Source: Leptobrachium leishanense (Eukaryota > Chordata > Amphibia > Anura > Megophryidae). Taken from it: a stretch of DNA of 64,000 bases. The stretch covers positions 111,264,328 through 111,328,327 of the forward strand of contig CM019064.1 of the NCBI GenBank assembly GCA_009667805.1. The letters are read 5' to 3'. The notes beneath the pieces were generated by a model. That model did not search any database. It had not been told where the DNA came from and was given only the letters and a program-made list of their open reading frames with translations. A program made the position numbers and the translations under genes. Positions 9,491 to 22,200 of this stretch are shown here, in pieces; within the stretch, counting starts at the first letter, position 1, and each line of letters begins with the position of its first letter.

Positions 9491-11492
9491 GGGCAGTATT
9501 GCATACTGCCTGCTAAAACGGGGACGCTAAGGAGGAAAACCTGCGCATGCAGGTTTCTCCTTAGCGTCCCCGTTTTAGCTCCATATTACGGGGCAGGTGC
9601 TAATCCAGCAGCCTGCCCCGTAATGCAGCACTAAGCCTAAGGATACTCGATGCAGCGCTAAGAGTTACTGCGAGCATCCCTCCATGGAGTCCACAGAGCT
9701 ACATTGAGGATTCAACTGCAGGTCGGTGGAGTGATTGCGAAGGGAGACTGGGGATTTTTTCCCCAGTCTCATTCTGCTCCCAGTGGCCGGAAGAGGCAAA
9801 TCGAGCCGCTGTTCTCACCGCAGGATGAGAGGGGAGTATCTGCTTTTTGGGGGATTTGTAGCTGATGATAACTGATTCCGCAGAAGTGGAATCAGCTGTG
9901 GTTCACTTTTGCGTTAACCACAGTGGGCATAATTAGCGTTAGGACTTTGTAACCCTGCTAATTAACTCTTTGCGCTCCCCCTGTTAAGCATAGGGAGCAC
10001 AAAGTACAATAAACTCACGCAATCTCCGAATCCCTAACGGGTTTTTTTTATATTTAAAGTTTTTTATTTTGCACTCAAAAATGTCACATATTGACCAGCA
10101 TAATAGGCCTCGCAGGGCCCAATAGGCATCAAAAGCACATAATGCATGGGGGGGTTCATAGAGAATCAGCAAAATCTCAAATAGTGAAAGGAGAGATGGG
10201 GAAAGGAAAACAAAGAGAGAAAATAAAAAATAAAGTAAAAGAACGCAAAACAAAAAGCATCATAGATCACTGCATGTTGCGAAGTGAAATTATGAACAAA
10301 CAAAAAAGAAAAAAAAGAAAGAAAGTCTCAGTATCCCCAGCCGGGGAGTGTCATCAGAGGTGGGTATGAGAGGACCAAAAAACATCAAGAGAAAATAAAA
10401 AAACAGTCTCAGGTGTCCCATCAACCCGTGTCTCTAAAAGGGGGTACTTGCTTGGCAGGTAGCTCGATCCACGGAAGGTCGATTCGTGCTGCCCAAGCCA
10501 CTGCATCATCGGGGATCGAGGTGCCTCAGGGATCTCCGCTTCAACCTCCTTCGCTATAGGTACCACCGTGTCTTCAGCAAGGCAGACCTCATTTAGAGTG
10601 GGGGAATCCACCGCGCACGGGTCACCGGGTGGTGCAAGAGCGGTCGGGGCCCCCCCGTAGAATGTCGCTGCCTCTTCCACTCCATTCGCAGGCTCACCAG
10701 AAGGCGTGACTTCGCCACCGCTCGGCCTCGGTTCCGCTCCCGGACATGGAGGGTCAAGCAACAACGGATCCGGTACGTCAGGCTCCTGAAAAGCTGCACC
10801 GTCGTCGTCTGGAACAAGTATGTCCTCTTCCGGCATGCGCGGGTGGGAAGCCGATGGCGTCCCGCAGTCTCCCAGTATGGCCATCATCCGGCGCCATGTC
10901 CCCTTCGTGAGCGGGCTCAGGTCGTCCCCCTCCAGCAACTCCAAACAGGCCTCTAAGGCCTCAATCGTGGCCATTTTCACTACAGTGGGGGGAGGGGAAG
11001 CGGCCTGGCGCCCAAACTCACCGGTCCTCAGCCATCCGTCCCGATCAGTCGGCGGGAGACAGGGGCCCTCTGTCTCCGTAGCTCCCCTCACATGGTAGGC
11101 ATCTACAGTTGGACACAGCAAGCGTGTAACCAGCACCGGAGGGTAGGCCCCAAGATGGCCGCCGGCAACGTCCTCCATCAAGCAAATCGCCCGGCACGCG
11201 GCTGTCTCAGGTCCGGTGGGGGGAACAGAACGGGCCCCGGACAATACACCCCGATGGCCAGCCACTCAGGGCTAGTAGCATAAATTCTTGGCATCTATAA
11301 AGCGTCTTAAAGATCTCTTCAGAGAGAGGACGGGTCGGAGCTCCACAGACACGCGTCCTCTCTCCTCAGCAGCCAGCCACGCCCCCCTAACGGGTTTTTT
11401 AACCAATTATCGTTCGGAATGTAATATGGTCGGCCCACGCTAGGGCCACTTAACCTAATGCTCACACAGCGCTAAAGTATGTAATAGGGCCC
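9491..11492. mobile_element. MITE with AAA flanks, split by an L1-like insertion
   Basis: The ends read GGGCAGTATTGCATACT and, inverted, GGGCCCTATTACATACT. AAA precedes and follows, fitting a 3-bp duplication. Removing the insertion 10050-11386 leaves about 0.67 kb. Internal sequence recurs at 59185-59592, 16786-17479 and 50571-51342 (for example ATTCCGCAGAAG.GGAATCA and CTGTACTTTGTGC). The 3-bp target duplication suggests PIF/Harbinger (inference). Confidence 0.65.
10050..11386 (-). mobile_element. Internally deleted L1-like retroelement with TSD
   Basis: CCTAACGGGTTTTTT occurs at both edges (10033-10047 and 11386-11400), a 15-bp target-site duplication. In minus orientation it starts GGGGGCGTGGCTGGC, a GC-rich 5' region, and ends with a T-rich 3' UTR and an A-rich tail. 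An open frame of 303 codons (11265-10354) has no start ATG and no recognisable domain. It is rich in proline and acidic residues and may be a relic of an L1 ORF1 leader. No reverse transcriptase is present, so this is a deleted, non-autonomous copy. Confidence 0.7.
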
Positions 11493-13494
11493 AAAGTGTT
11501 TACTGATTTTCAGCATGTTTCTAAATAGAAATTTCTAAATTGATGTAAAGTACATTATAATGTAAAGCACAAATTTCCAATGTATGTCGGGCAACACTGA
11601 GGGATGTAACATAGCTCAACAAATTATGAGATTATCTTTAATACATATGTGGCTATTTTTATATTTTATAATTTTGACCTACAACCCCAATGTATTAAAT
11701 CTGTAGTACTGACATGGTTTCCAGCATCTTAAAACATTAGAAGCATCTCCTTAAGATTCCAAAATGACCAAGGAATGACACACAAAAGCCAGCTGCTCAA
11801 CATTATAAAATCATTGGTCCCAAGAGAGAGAGAGAAAGAGTTTTATGGAAGGGAGTGGGTGTCTGTTTTGATTTTACTAACACTTAGTAATGTAACCGTG
11901 AAATCACATTCAACATGGGACTTATGTAGGAAAAAAATGCGTTGCCTGTTTTTCTTTTATAAGACAAAGAATCAACACGACATGTTTATTGGGGAGCAAA
12001 TGCAAAATTCTGTGTATCTGTCCTTTCCTCAAAATGTTAGTAGAACTATAGTATTAGATACATCTAATTTTCACTTCATTTTTCTTCATTTGGAATTTAA
12101 GGCTGATTAAATTATTTCTCTGGATATTTGCCTTGTCAAGCGAGCTTTGATGGGCTGCAAAAAAAGTTTTAACACTATACAGTAGAACAAGAAAATTTTC
12201 CTTCAAGAGGAAATTTTAGAACTCAGATGACAACTTTAACAGAATAAAAGAAAAAATGAAACGCTATATGATTTTGCATTGAAATACAAAGAAAATCAAA
12301 AATTAGCATGAGAAATATAATTTGCATACCTTTTTAATGCAATGTTACTCTTTTCCATGGGTAAAAAGTAACGCTAAGCCCTGTCACCTTGTATTACTGT
12401 AAAGAAGCAGACCCCAAGCGCACAGTAACAAAACGTTTGATAAACTTTGCTGCTGCATTACAACAGCTAAGAGAGAGGGCAGAATACATTGAGAGTTCTG
12501 GGGTCACTCACTGCTGTACAGCAATGATTCAGGTGGTTATAATTACTGAATATCCCTGTACAGGACAAAAACAAGATGTAACTATACTTTCCACATACAG
12601 ATATTATTTTTTATATTAAAACGGTATTTTTGCAAGCTGCATTGTTAATAATCTAATTTAGGTCCCTACTTATCCCCATAAACAGTATATGTGACCATTT
12701 CTATTATCTACGTATATCACATTCTCTGTATTTGACACAAGGGCCATTTCTGCCTCGATACGGATAATGCAATTGAAATTGTACAAGATAAGGGACGCCA
12801 TCTACAGTTTACAATCATTCATCCTAACAATATCTCTGTGAAATTTAAGAATGGGCATATTTACCTTATTTTAATCTTTTAGTCAAGACCAAATAACAAA
12901 CGTTATGCAAAATTGCCATTTACCACTACATTTAAGTACAAACGTGCCATGGTTTAAATATTTGCTATGCCAATAATATTTTTTCCAACAAAAGTGGATG
13001 GCAGTGAAATGGTTAAATTAAACATTGTTTAGATTGTAAATTCAATTGGGTGGAGTGCTGCTTTCCTATTGCTCTTGGTGTATCAAATTTGTTTTCCTTA
13101 TGTGGTATCACATGATTACTAACACTGAATTGCTTTCCATATTTGGTAATTTGCCTTTTTTTATGCTAATTTTGGTGTTCAAAACTCACCATGTATATAT
13201 TATACAATAAAATTGCTCAAAATTTGATTTTAAGCAGAGGTCCCTAGTAACAACATTTATAAAACTAACATAACAATACCATAAAATTCTACAGATTGGA
13301 TGATCTATTGCATTAAATCTTGATATCTAATCATGTATATCTCTTTCTTTTGTCACAGCTATTGAAAAATTTAATTTAACAACACTATAATATTTGATGT
13401 CTAAGTCATGTACACAGGGCCAGATTTGTATATCAGGAGCCTGTAGGCACAGAAATGTAGAGCGTTATCTTGTTATCTTCCATTCACATCAACC

Positions 13495-15972
13495 CACTGA
13501 TCACGGGCATCCGCGGCCACTCCCACCATCATAAGGTTTCTGCATATGCGGATGACCTTCTTTTTATGCTTGCAGACCCTGTGGTCTCACTCCAGGAGGT
13601 GGTGACAGAACCTGACACCTATGGGGCACTGTAGGGTTTTAAAATCAACACGACTAAGTCAGAGATCCTGAATATCTCCCTCTGGGGCTTCGATAGGGTG
13701 GCCCTTCAGCGCTGGTTTCCATTCCATTGGTGTTCTGAGAAGTTGCGCTACTTGGACATTTGGCTTCATGCTGATGTCAGAAGGATCCCTTCCCTTAATT
13801 TCCTGCCCATACTGTCCACTATTCGCCAGGATACCAGAGACTGGTCCTCTAAATATATCTCATGGCTGAGTAGGGTTGGGGTCCTGAAAATGAACATCTT
13901 GCCCTGTCTTCTCTACCTTATCCAGACCATTCCGCTACAGGTCCCTAGGGGTTGGTTGACAGAGGTGCGGAAGTTGTTTCTGGACTTTGCATGGGCCAGA
14001 AAGCGGCCCCGCCTTAAATATACTACCATGTGCAAGCCCGTCACCTCTGGAGGCCTGGCTCTGCCTGATCTTGGATCCTATCTGTATGCCAGCCACCTCA
14101 CTAGACTTCTGGACTGGATGGATCAGGTTTCCGCCTGCAGATGGCTGGAACTGAAGTGGGCACTCGCTGAGTGCCCTCTCTGGACATTACCGTGGCTTCT
14201 CCCGCGGCATGTCCCCCTGTCCTCATGACGGGATCCTACGGTGGGATGTATGCTCCGGTATTGGCTTTGGGCCCGCCCCCTCTATGCTCTCTCACCTTCC
14301 CCCTCTCCTCTACTGACCTTGTCACATAACCCGGAACTCCCAGGCGGGGTTAGTTCCTCGGTTCACCTTCGCTTCACTTCTTCCTCCTGTCTCAGAGCAC
14401 ACCATCTCTTCAGGTATGAGCAGTGGATACCATTGGCAGAAGGACCCCGAGACCCCCATGCCTACATTTGCAGAGTCTTTAAACTATGCGCAGTTACGCT
14501 CTTTTTTATGTTCCGTACTGGAAAAATTGGGTCTTTTGCGACCGTTGACTCAGTTTGAAAAATATTGTGCGCTGGGGTTATCTCTGACTTGCAGCCTCTC
14601 TACGCTATATTCCATGCTACAGGCATTCTCAGCTGACTTGCCCTCATTCGTGGGACGGTGGGATGACATGTTGGGGGACAATGTCCCTGAGAAACACTGG
14701 GCGAAGATGTTCTGTTTTGTTGTGTCCGGCTCCCCAGTTACCAGGTTTTGAGAGTCCTCATACAAATTGATCTCCCTGTGGTATACTTCCCCCGTGCAGA
14801 CCGCACGTTTCTGTATTGCTGCCACTGATATTTGCTGGAGGTGTAATTCTGTAAGAGGCACCTACCTCCATGTGTGGTGGTCCTGCTCCCGCATTCGCCC
14901 TTTCTGGGAGGCTATCCGGAAGCTGGCGTGTCGTCTGACTAGTCTTGATTTGCTTCTGGATCCTAAATTGTTTATGCTTGGCCAGACAGCTCTGCCGTAT
15001 AAGTCCCTTAAGCAGTCTATCCTACCACGTCTGTTGCTGGCTGCACAGTCGGTGCCCCCCCTATCCTGGAAATCCAACTCCGCCCCACCTTTGAGTGAAG
15101 TAATACAAAGAATGGAGACCATATGGTTGGCGGAACAGCTGCTGTACTCCAGGGACCAGTGGGATGTGGTCTTCCACCGTACGTGGTATTTTCGGTCGGA
15201 GTTCATGTCTTCCACTGCGTGTACAGAGTGGCTCAATGAGGTTCACACCCCTGAGTCGCCCACTCCTGGGTGCAACTAGTTGTACCTCTCTGTCGGGCTT
15301 CCCCGTCCTCCCTTCTGAGTGTAGGGAGAGCCCGGCCTGTCCACGGCGATTGTCAGGGTTCCTGTGGGCGCTCTGCTGACTTTTTCTTCTTTTCTTTTTT
15401 TTTCTTCTTTCCTCTGTATTTTTCTTTTCTTTTCCATCTCCTTCGTTCTTTTCTCTCACCTTCTCGTCCCTTGTTTCTCTTTTCCCCCCTCGTTCATCCT
15501 AATGTTCTTTCCTCCTTGTAGATCCTTTCCTCTTTTCCCAGCTACGTTTTGCCTCTTCTATTGTCTATCTCCCTTTGTGATTTGTTGGTTGTCTGTTTTG
15601 TTTGTTGTCCTTATTGCTCATTTGCCCCACCTCTTCCCACATGCGTTCCCGCAGGGGGCCTCCCCCCCTTATGTGGGGGTCATCGCCATATTTTTGTCCT
15701 GGTTTCTCTGGGCCTGGGAGTGGTACCTCGGTTCAGTGGGGTTAACTGGGTGAATTCTGTTTTGTTCTGTCACGCATTGGGAGTGGTGGAATGCCATGTG
15801 TAACTTGTGAAATAATACAAATTGCACTGCCTGCCGTCTTAAGTGGCGCTCGGTAGATGACTGAATACGGTGTTGTTGTTCACAAACATGAGACATTTTT
15901 GTGTCATGTCATGTTCCCCCTTTTTCGGTTTTGATTTTACAAACATAAAAAACTTTTCATGCAAAAAAAAAA
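13495..15972 (+). mobile_element. 5'-truncated Tx1/L1-like LINE
   Basis: It starts just before the reverse transcriptase catalytic motif and runs through the C-terminal domain, a C/T-rich 3' UTR and a poly(A) tail at 15963-15972. No clear target-site duplication was found. Confidence 0.85.
13498..15279 (+). pseudogene. LINE ORF2 C-terminal part, broken
   Basis: The frame reads through YADDLLF (the conserved YADD catalytic box, about 13539-13560), then a connection/thumb region with YLDIWL, DWSSKYISWLSRV, LKMNILP and GGLALPDL, typical of frog L1/Tx1 elements. It ends in a CWRC...H...C zinc-knuckle-like region near 14835-14890 and a terminal stop near 15277. Stops and frame changes occur around 13633, 14226, 14410 and 14749, so no polymerase can be made. 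The endonuclease and the N-terminal RT motifs are missing. Confidence 0.85.
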
Positions 15973-16785
15973 GGATTTGTTATTTAATGTCCTCTGCTGA
16001 AGTATATACATTTATAGTAGTCTTACAATTGCACCACATGGTCAACTGTGGCTAGAAACGGTATTCAAATTACTTTTGCAATTCCCACGGGCATCCTTAA
16101 AATACTGGTGTTTTATTTCATACTCCTAGGTGGATGATTTTGTAACCAGTGCGACAGGAAGAATAAGAGACATTTGCTAGTAGAAAAGAAGAAATTAGTT
16201 GAACTATTACCGGCCAGCAATACAGACGAATACTAAAGCTGAAATATAAATTACATGAAATTTATTGAATCCATTTAGGATGTGATAAATTGGCAACAAC
16301 CATTTCAATATTCATTACATGTTCCTGACCATTTAAAATTGATTAAATACATTGTTTGCAGAATAGAAGTACTATTCGTGTCCAAAAAGTAAAATATAAA
16401 AACAGCTAGCAGGTTATTAGATCCCAATTTTATGCCTGACACTACAAACTAGAAATACTGGCAGTCGTAACTCCAGCCTTTTTTTATTCTAGATTTTTTT
16501 TTGGCTGTAAATTGACTAAAGGGCAGCTCGGAATTTCTTGCTGATCACTGTGTCCCATTACTTTCACATGGCTTATAGTGTAAAAGTGCAATAACCAGTC
16601 TTACAAGTCAACAATGTTAACTGATGTGTGAGAGCAAGGGAGCGGTTATGGTTTGCAAATAGAGTCACAATTATTAATATTTCGCTACCAAACATAAAAG
16701 GCTCACTGGGAATATGAGGCAAAAATCTAAAATTATTGACATCTTGCCAAACTTTTCAAGGTCTAATGGAGAGGTAAAAGATATA

Positions 16786-17479
16786 GAGCTAGATTACTTA
16801 ATGCTAACTGTAGTATTCGGATATGTAAGCATTAACGACACGATAAGTGACTTTATCGCATGCCCCCATATTACCTTCATAAAGCTAAAAGCGTTAAGAA
16901 TCCATTGGTGATTGCGCTAGCTTGCGTGAGCTTACTGTACTTTGTGCAACCTATACTTAACATGTGGAGTGCAATCAGTAATTAGCGATAGGATATGTAA
17001 GGTATTACAAAGTCCTAGCACTAATTACTACACCGATGGGCTAAAACATTTTTGGCGTCACCTGAAAGCTGGTGCTAAATGATAACACTTTTGCAGAATC
17101 ATTTAGCAACCCCTAAACCCACTCCAAAAAATCCGAGAACGGTGGCCCAATCCACCACTTGTGCTAACAGTGCGCAGAGTGAGACTGGGGACAAATAGTT
17201 TCCAGTTTCCTTGTGTTTACTCCGCGGCACCAGCACAGGGTCACAGACCAGAAGCGCAAGCCACCATGGACTTCTATGGACTCCAGGAGGTGATACTCAC
17301 AGAGGCGCAGAAGCGTTACCGCGAGTATCATCGAGGGTAGCTCTTCACTCCGGGGCAAGGTGCCATGGTAGCGCCTGCCCTGTAATCTAGTGATAAAGTG
17401 GGGATGCTATTTTGAAACCTTTAGGCGCAGCTTTCCCCTTTTATGCCCACATTTTAGCGGTAACTTTGTTATATAGCCC
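16786..17479. mobile_element. MITE with ATA flanks, GAGCTAGATTAC ends
   Basis: The left end GAGCTAGATTACTTAATGC opposes the right end TTATATAGCCC. ATA is present at 16783-16785 and 17480-17482. Internal sequence (GCTTACTGTACTTTGTGC, GTGAGACTGGGGAC) is shared with the elements at 9491, 50571 and 59185. Confidence 0.65.
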
Positions 17480-17565
17480 ATAGTATCTTAAAGGCAAATT
17501 CTTTTATCATGATTCTGCAATTCTTGTACTTATTCAGTTGAGTAACAGAACAGCTTATGGTTATT

Positions 17566-17852
17566 GAGAGAAAGGGGGTGTGTGAGGATCCTGAGGACGA
17601 GCAACAGCACTAATGGCCTGCTCTACGGTGGGTGCTCGCTCAGGTCTCTTGTGCAGGGATGACGTCCTTGGCAATCAGTACTGGCCACCCTTTTTGGGTG
17701 AGAGCAGTCTGATTTGCATATGGAGCATTCATCCCTGTAATGGCACAAGCAAGCTAAAACCTTGTGAGACCTGAGCGGGCACCCACCGTAGAGCAGGCCA
17801 CTAGTGCTGTTGCTCGTCCTCAGGACCCTCACAAACCCCCTTTTCTCCCAGT
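17566..17852. mobile_element. Foldback MITE, Mutator-like, 11-bp TSD
   Basis: Long inverted arms (about 17566-17653 and 17764-17848) share GGACGAGCAACAGCACTA and CTCTACGGTGGGTGC. TTATGGTTATT is found at 17555-17565 and 17853-17863. Long arms plus a 9-11-bp duplication point to a Mutator-like transposon (inference). No coding sequence. Confidence 0.7.
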
Positions 17853-18897
17853 TTATGGTTATTATCTGATACCTACCATCTAGCCCCCCTTAACTTAACT
17901 ATATGCTAACTGCGGTCCCCCTCATCCACTCCTCAACAATGAAGATAAGTAATACTAATTTTCCAGCCATGAGAATATGCACGCAGTCATCTCAACTCTC
18001 ACACTGAGTGGGGGGCTATATTGCTTAGCACAGCCATCTTTTTTTCCTGAAAGTTACACCCATTAGCGGTTCACACGTATATTTCAGTGATGTGATGCAT
18101 TGTGATGTTCTACTCATGCCAGGGTGGCTCCCACAATGTACATATTGCTTCCTAGTAAATTACAGCCACTGTTTTTATAAGTATTCTACATTGTAACTGG
18201 ATGTATGTTTGACCGTCTCATAGATTGACTATACTGTTTAACCATGTATTGCACACTGGTTTCTAAATCAGAACCCTGCTGCTTAGATACAGACATTTAG
18301 ATGGATGACTATGCCTTGCAATGAGGAAACACTTTAGTTTAACAAGACATTTGTTGCCGAATGTCATAACAAATACTATCTTTACATTTTACATCTGTAG
18401 CCTATTCAATTTGGCCCAGTGCTAAAAATAAATCTCTTTACTCGGTGGATACGTTTCCTTGATAATTGAGCCTTGCTCGTGAAATGTATTGATTCTTGCT
18501 TGTGTTCACAATTAATTGTTAACTGGTTCCTTTTGAGGCTAGATAATGGGGAATGGAGCTGCTGATTTATGCTAACATCCTGACCCGGCTTTTATTTGAA
18601 TTGACTAAGTCAGAACGTTTCCTGAAACCATGATTAATAACATAATATGAATTATTAGACAGAGTGTTTTTTAGAGGATATAATACTGATTCTGTTACCA
18701 TGGTAAATGTTGTTTGTATTATTATTTAAACTCTTAAACAAATCAAAATTACTATTTCCTTTTTAGTCAATACCAAAAGGAAAAGCTGACACCTGAAGAC
18801 ATTAAACATAGAAAGATTTACATTGATTAAGGACTTGTTGCATTGCTAAGAGACCTCACAATTAAAACACTAAGCCTAACATATATCTAATAAAGTT

Positions 18898-19150
18898 TAT
18901 TAATTGTAGAAAACATTTACACATCCCAGCAATTCGGAGAACTGTTTCACAGAGCTCCTGTGCCACATTACCCATATGCAGCAAGGAACTCTGGGTAGGA
19001 CATGCAAGTGAAGTCTCCAATTTCCCGCTATTTCACATCTTGGGTCTGTTTTAATACAGAACCCTCCTTGCCAGTGCCATGCCATACTGGTTGGCGTTTT
19101 AGAAATGGTCAGGTTATGCAACGAGTCACAGTCACTCCTGGACAGTTTCC
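18898..19150 (-). mobile_element. Ribozyme-family repeat, decayed copy
   Basis: On the minus strand it reads GGAAACTGTCCAGGAGTG (19150-19133), matching the end of the hammerhead in the intact copy, then GTTGCATAACC, then the octamer-like CTTGCATG, CCTACCCAG and GCATATG segments, ending in TTAATAAA. The ribozyme core and stem II are lost. Confidence 0.7.
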
Positions 19151-19346
19151 ATTTAGTATGGCATAGAGGTCCGTTTAGAAATCCTCCCCGTCAAAACGCT
19201 ACGACGCATGTTCGATGGGGCTGCAAAACGTGATCCTCCATAGGAGCAGGGGCGTCGCTACATGGGGGCGGGGGGTGCGGCCCGCACCAGGTGACACCCG
19301 CCTTTAGGGTGACACCGTCACCCTAAGGGCGGGTGTCTCACCCTCC

Positions 19347-19504
19347 GCCGCGTGTTCGCTCCCTGCGAGCGTCCGAAGCAGTGCAGCTTCGGCGCTCGCC
19401 TGGGGGAAACACGTCACCAGCCAATCGCGGCTGGTCACGTGGCTCCCCCAGGCGAGCGCCCAAGCTGTACGCCTCCGGACGCTCAGAGGGAGCGAACACG
19501 CGGC
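19347..19504. repeat. Inverted repeat, about 75-bp arms
   Basis: GCCGCGTGTTCGCTCCCT at 19347 is repeated inverted ending at 19504. Further matched blocks (GGCGCTCGCCTGGGGG, CCAGCC/GGCTGG) continue to the centre near 19426. The arms are imperfect but could fold into a single GC-rich stem. Confidence 0.85.
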
Positions 19505-19512
19505 AGAGGTGA

Positions 19513-20895
19513 GCTGAGGCATATCCATAAACTGCTGGGGCATATCCATGAGCTGCTGGGGCATATCCATGAGCTGGGGCAGTATCCATGAGCTGGGGCA
19601 TATCCATGAGCTGAGGCATATCCATGAGCTGAGGCAGTATCCATGAGCTGGGGCAATATCCATGAGCTGGGGCAATATCCATGAGCTGGGGCATATCCAT
19701 GAGCTGGGGGCAGTATCCATGAGCTGGGGGCAGTATCCATGAGCTGGGGCAATATCCATGAGCTGGGGGCATATCCATGAACTGGGGCATATCCATGAGC
19801 TGGGGCATATCCATGAGCTGGGGCATATCCATGAGCTGAGGCAGTATCCATGAGCTGGGGCATATCCATGATTTGGGGCAATATCCATGAGCTGGGGGCA
19901 GTATCCATGAGCTGGGGCAATATCCATGAGCTGGGGCAATATCCATGAGCTGGGGCATTATCCATGAGCTGGGGCAGTATATCCATGTGCTGGGGCAGTA
20001 TATCCATGTGCTGGGGGCAGTATATCCACGTGCTGGGGCAGTATATCCACGTGCTGGGGGCAGTATATCCATGTGCTGGGGGCAGTATATCCATGTGCTG
20101 GGGCAGTATATCCATGAGCTGGGGCAGTATATCCATGAGCTGGGGCAATATCCATGAGCTGGGGGCAATATCCACGAGCTGGGGGCATTATCCACGAGCT
20201 GGGGGCATTATCCATGAGCAGGGGCAATATCCATGAGCTGCTGGAGCAGTATATCCATGAGCTGGGGCAATATCCATGAGCTGGGGCATTATCCATGAGC
20301 TGGGGCATTATCCATGAGCTGGGGCATTATCCACGAGCTGCTGGGGCAGTATATCCATGTGCTGGGGCAGTATATCCATGAGTTGGGGCAGTATATCCAT
20401 GAGCTGGGGCCATTATCCATGAGCTGGGGCATATCCATGAGCTGCTGGGGCAGTATCCATGAGCTGGGGCAGTATATCCATGAGCTGGGGCATTATCCAT
20501 GAGCTGGGGCATATCCATGAGCTGGGGCATATCCATGAGCTGGGGCATATCCATGAGCTGGTGCATATCCATGAGCTGGGGCAATATCAATGAGCTGGGG
20601 CAATATCAATGAGAGGAGCTGGGGCAAAATCCATGAGAGGAGCTGGGGCAATATCCATGAGAGCAGCTGGGGCAGTATCCATGAGAGCTGGGGCAATATA
20701 CCCATGTGTGAGCTGAGGCGCAATATATCCATATGTGAGCTGGGGCAATATAGATCCATGGGTGAGCTGCTGGGGGCAATATATAACTGTGAACTGGGGC
20801 AATATATCCATATGTGAGCTGGGGGCTATATATATCCATGGGTGAGCTGCTGGGGGCAATATATCCAGAGCTGCTGGGGGCAATATATATCCATG
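19513..20895. repeat. Minisatellite, 18-23-bp unit
   Basis: About 60-70 copies of a unit close to CCATGAGCTGGGGCAGTAT vary by single bases and by TA/GTA insertions. Right-hand variants contain GAGAG or GTGTG (20600-20890), a gradient of unit types. Open frames through it are a by-product of unit length and base content. Confidence 0.95.
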
Positions 20896-21147
20896 TGTGC
20901 TTTCATGGCCTTCGAACAGGCACTGTACTTGCTGGCAGTTGGCAAAAATTTGTGTGAGCATATGAGAGAGCTCCACAGCAATAAACCTCACAGTAATGTG
21001 CGCTGTGTGTATGAGCATTCAGTGTTATATGGGAGTACTGATTTAGGAGTAAGAGTAGTTAAAAAAAAATCCGTAAAACTCGGGGGGGTGACACCATAAG
21101 TTACCGCACCGGGTGACACCAACCCTAGTGACGCCACTGCATAGGAG

Positions 21148-21290
21148 GATCGAGCCTTTCAGCGATGAGCGCACTAACTGCGCTCAACGAGGTGGCCAGA
21201 CGGGCGTCAGACAGATGTCAGAGTGGAAGGAACGTCCACTCTCACGGACGTTCCTTCCACCCCAAAAAAATGCTTGTCTGACACCAGTCT
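21148..21290. mobile_element. MITE fragment with 15-bp hairpin
   Basis: GTGGAAGGAACGTCC and its complement enclose ACTCTCAC. The reverse complement of this segment, including GACGCCCGTCTGGCCACCTC, is present at 57411-57500. It is interrupted by the hAT element at 19247; the left remainder is probably about 19180-19238. Confidence 0.6.
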
Positions 21291-22200
21291 TAATAGTTAC
21301 TGTAGGGTTAGAAATGAAGGTTAGGTTTAGGGCTAGAGTTCCAAATTAGGTTTAGGGGTAGAAATTAAGTTGAGGGGTCGCTAGAGTTAGAAATTCTACA
21401 GTTCTGATTGCCAGGTATTTTAAAGTTAATAACAATAACAACACTTTTTGTAAACGCTACTGTTGTGGATGACATCAAAATCCCACGGATTAGTGTTGGA
21501 GCACTCAGAACTTTACTTTGTTGATGCTGTGTCAGGAGTGTGCCCTCTTTCCTTTCTAGTTAATCTCTGAGCGTCATAAATTTTTTTACACACCTGTGTT
21601 TACTGTCCACAGATCTTACAATGTGACTAGTATGATGTCAGCAGGAACATCTCAAAATATCGTATTGAGTGATTGTACAAAACAAAAAATGACTATTAAA
21701 TGACTTTAACAAAGCGTGACGTAAATACCACACTTCCATTACCTGTTTTATTTAGCTAGTAAACAGGACAAACAATAAAAAGATCAGTTCTTTTGAAAAG
21801 ACCACTCCCATCTTACAATTTGTAACATTTAACCCAGGCACTTAGAACTGGAAAAACTAGTAACTAAAAGGTGAACTGTCAGTTGATAGTATAACAGTCA
21901 AAACAGCCTGTGAGAGATATAAGAACACAGTCATTTTTTGGAATAAAAGAGACATATTCCTTTGTTCAACACATGACATCCAGACATAAAAGCAAGTGTC
22001 TTAGCTTAAGCTTGTAACTAAGTATATTGTACATCATCACCATGTTGCTATTTGTATATTAAAGAACATTTGTGTAACATTATAGGAAACATGAAACAAG
22101 TGGAGTGATCTGCTGGAAGGCTATATATATAACCCTTGTAGATACTGATCTGCCCTACGGGTCCCAAGCATCCACTGCAACTGGTGTTCATCATGCCTAG

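Larger units (their letters stand above)
19247..21139. mobile_element. hAT-type element carrying a minisatellite
   Basis: The ends CAGGGGCGTCGCTA and TAGTGACGCCACTG are inverted. CATAGGAG flanks both sides exactly (19239-19246 and 21140-21147). The 1893-bp body has no transposase. It contains GGTGACACC words near both ends, a long hairpin (19347-19504) and the minisatellite. It inserted into another MITE, whose right half is 21148-21290. Confidence 0.9.

Noticed and set aside
10354..11265. 303-codon GC-rich frame as a host gene
   Set aside because: It lies between exact target duplications with retroelement ends, and there is no recognised domain or start codon.
19304..20760. Long frames on both strands encoding PQLMDIAPAHGY-type repeats
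   Set aside because: They are by-products of the minisatellite; several frames are open at once, and no signal peptide or start context is present.
19513..20895. CRISPR array
   Set aside because: Units are contiguous without unique spacers, and the genome is a vertebrate's.
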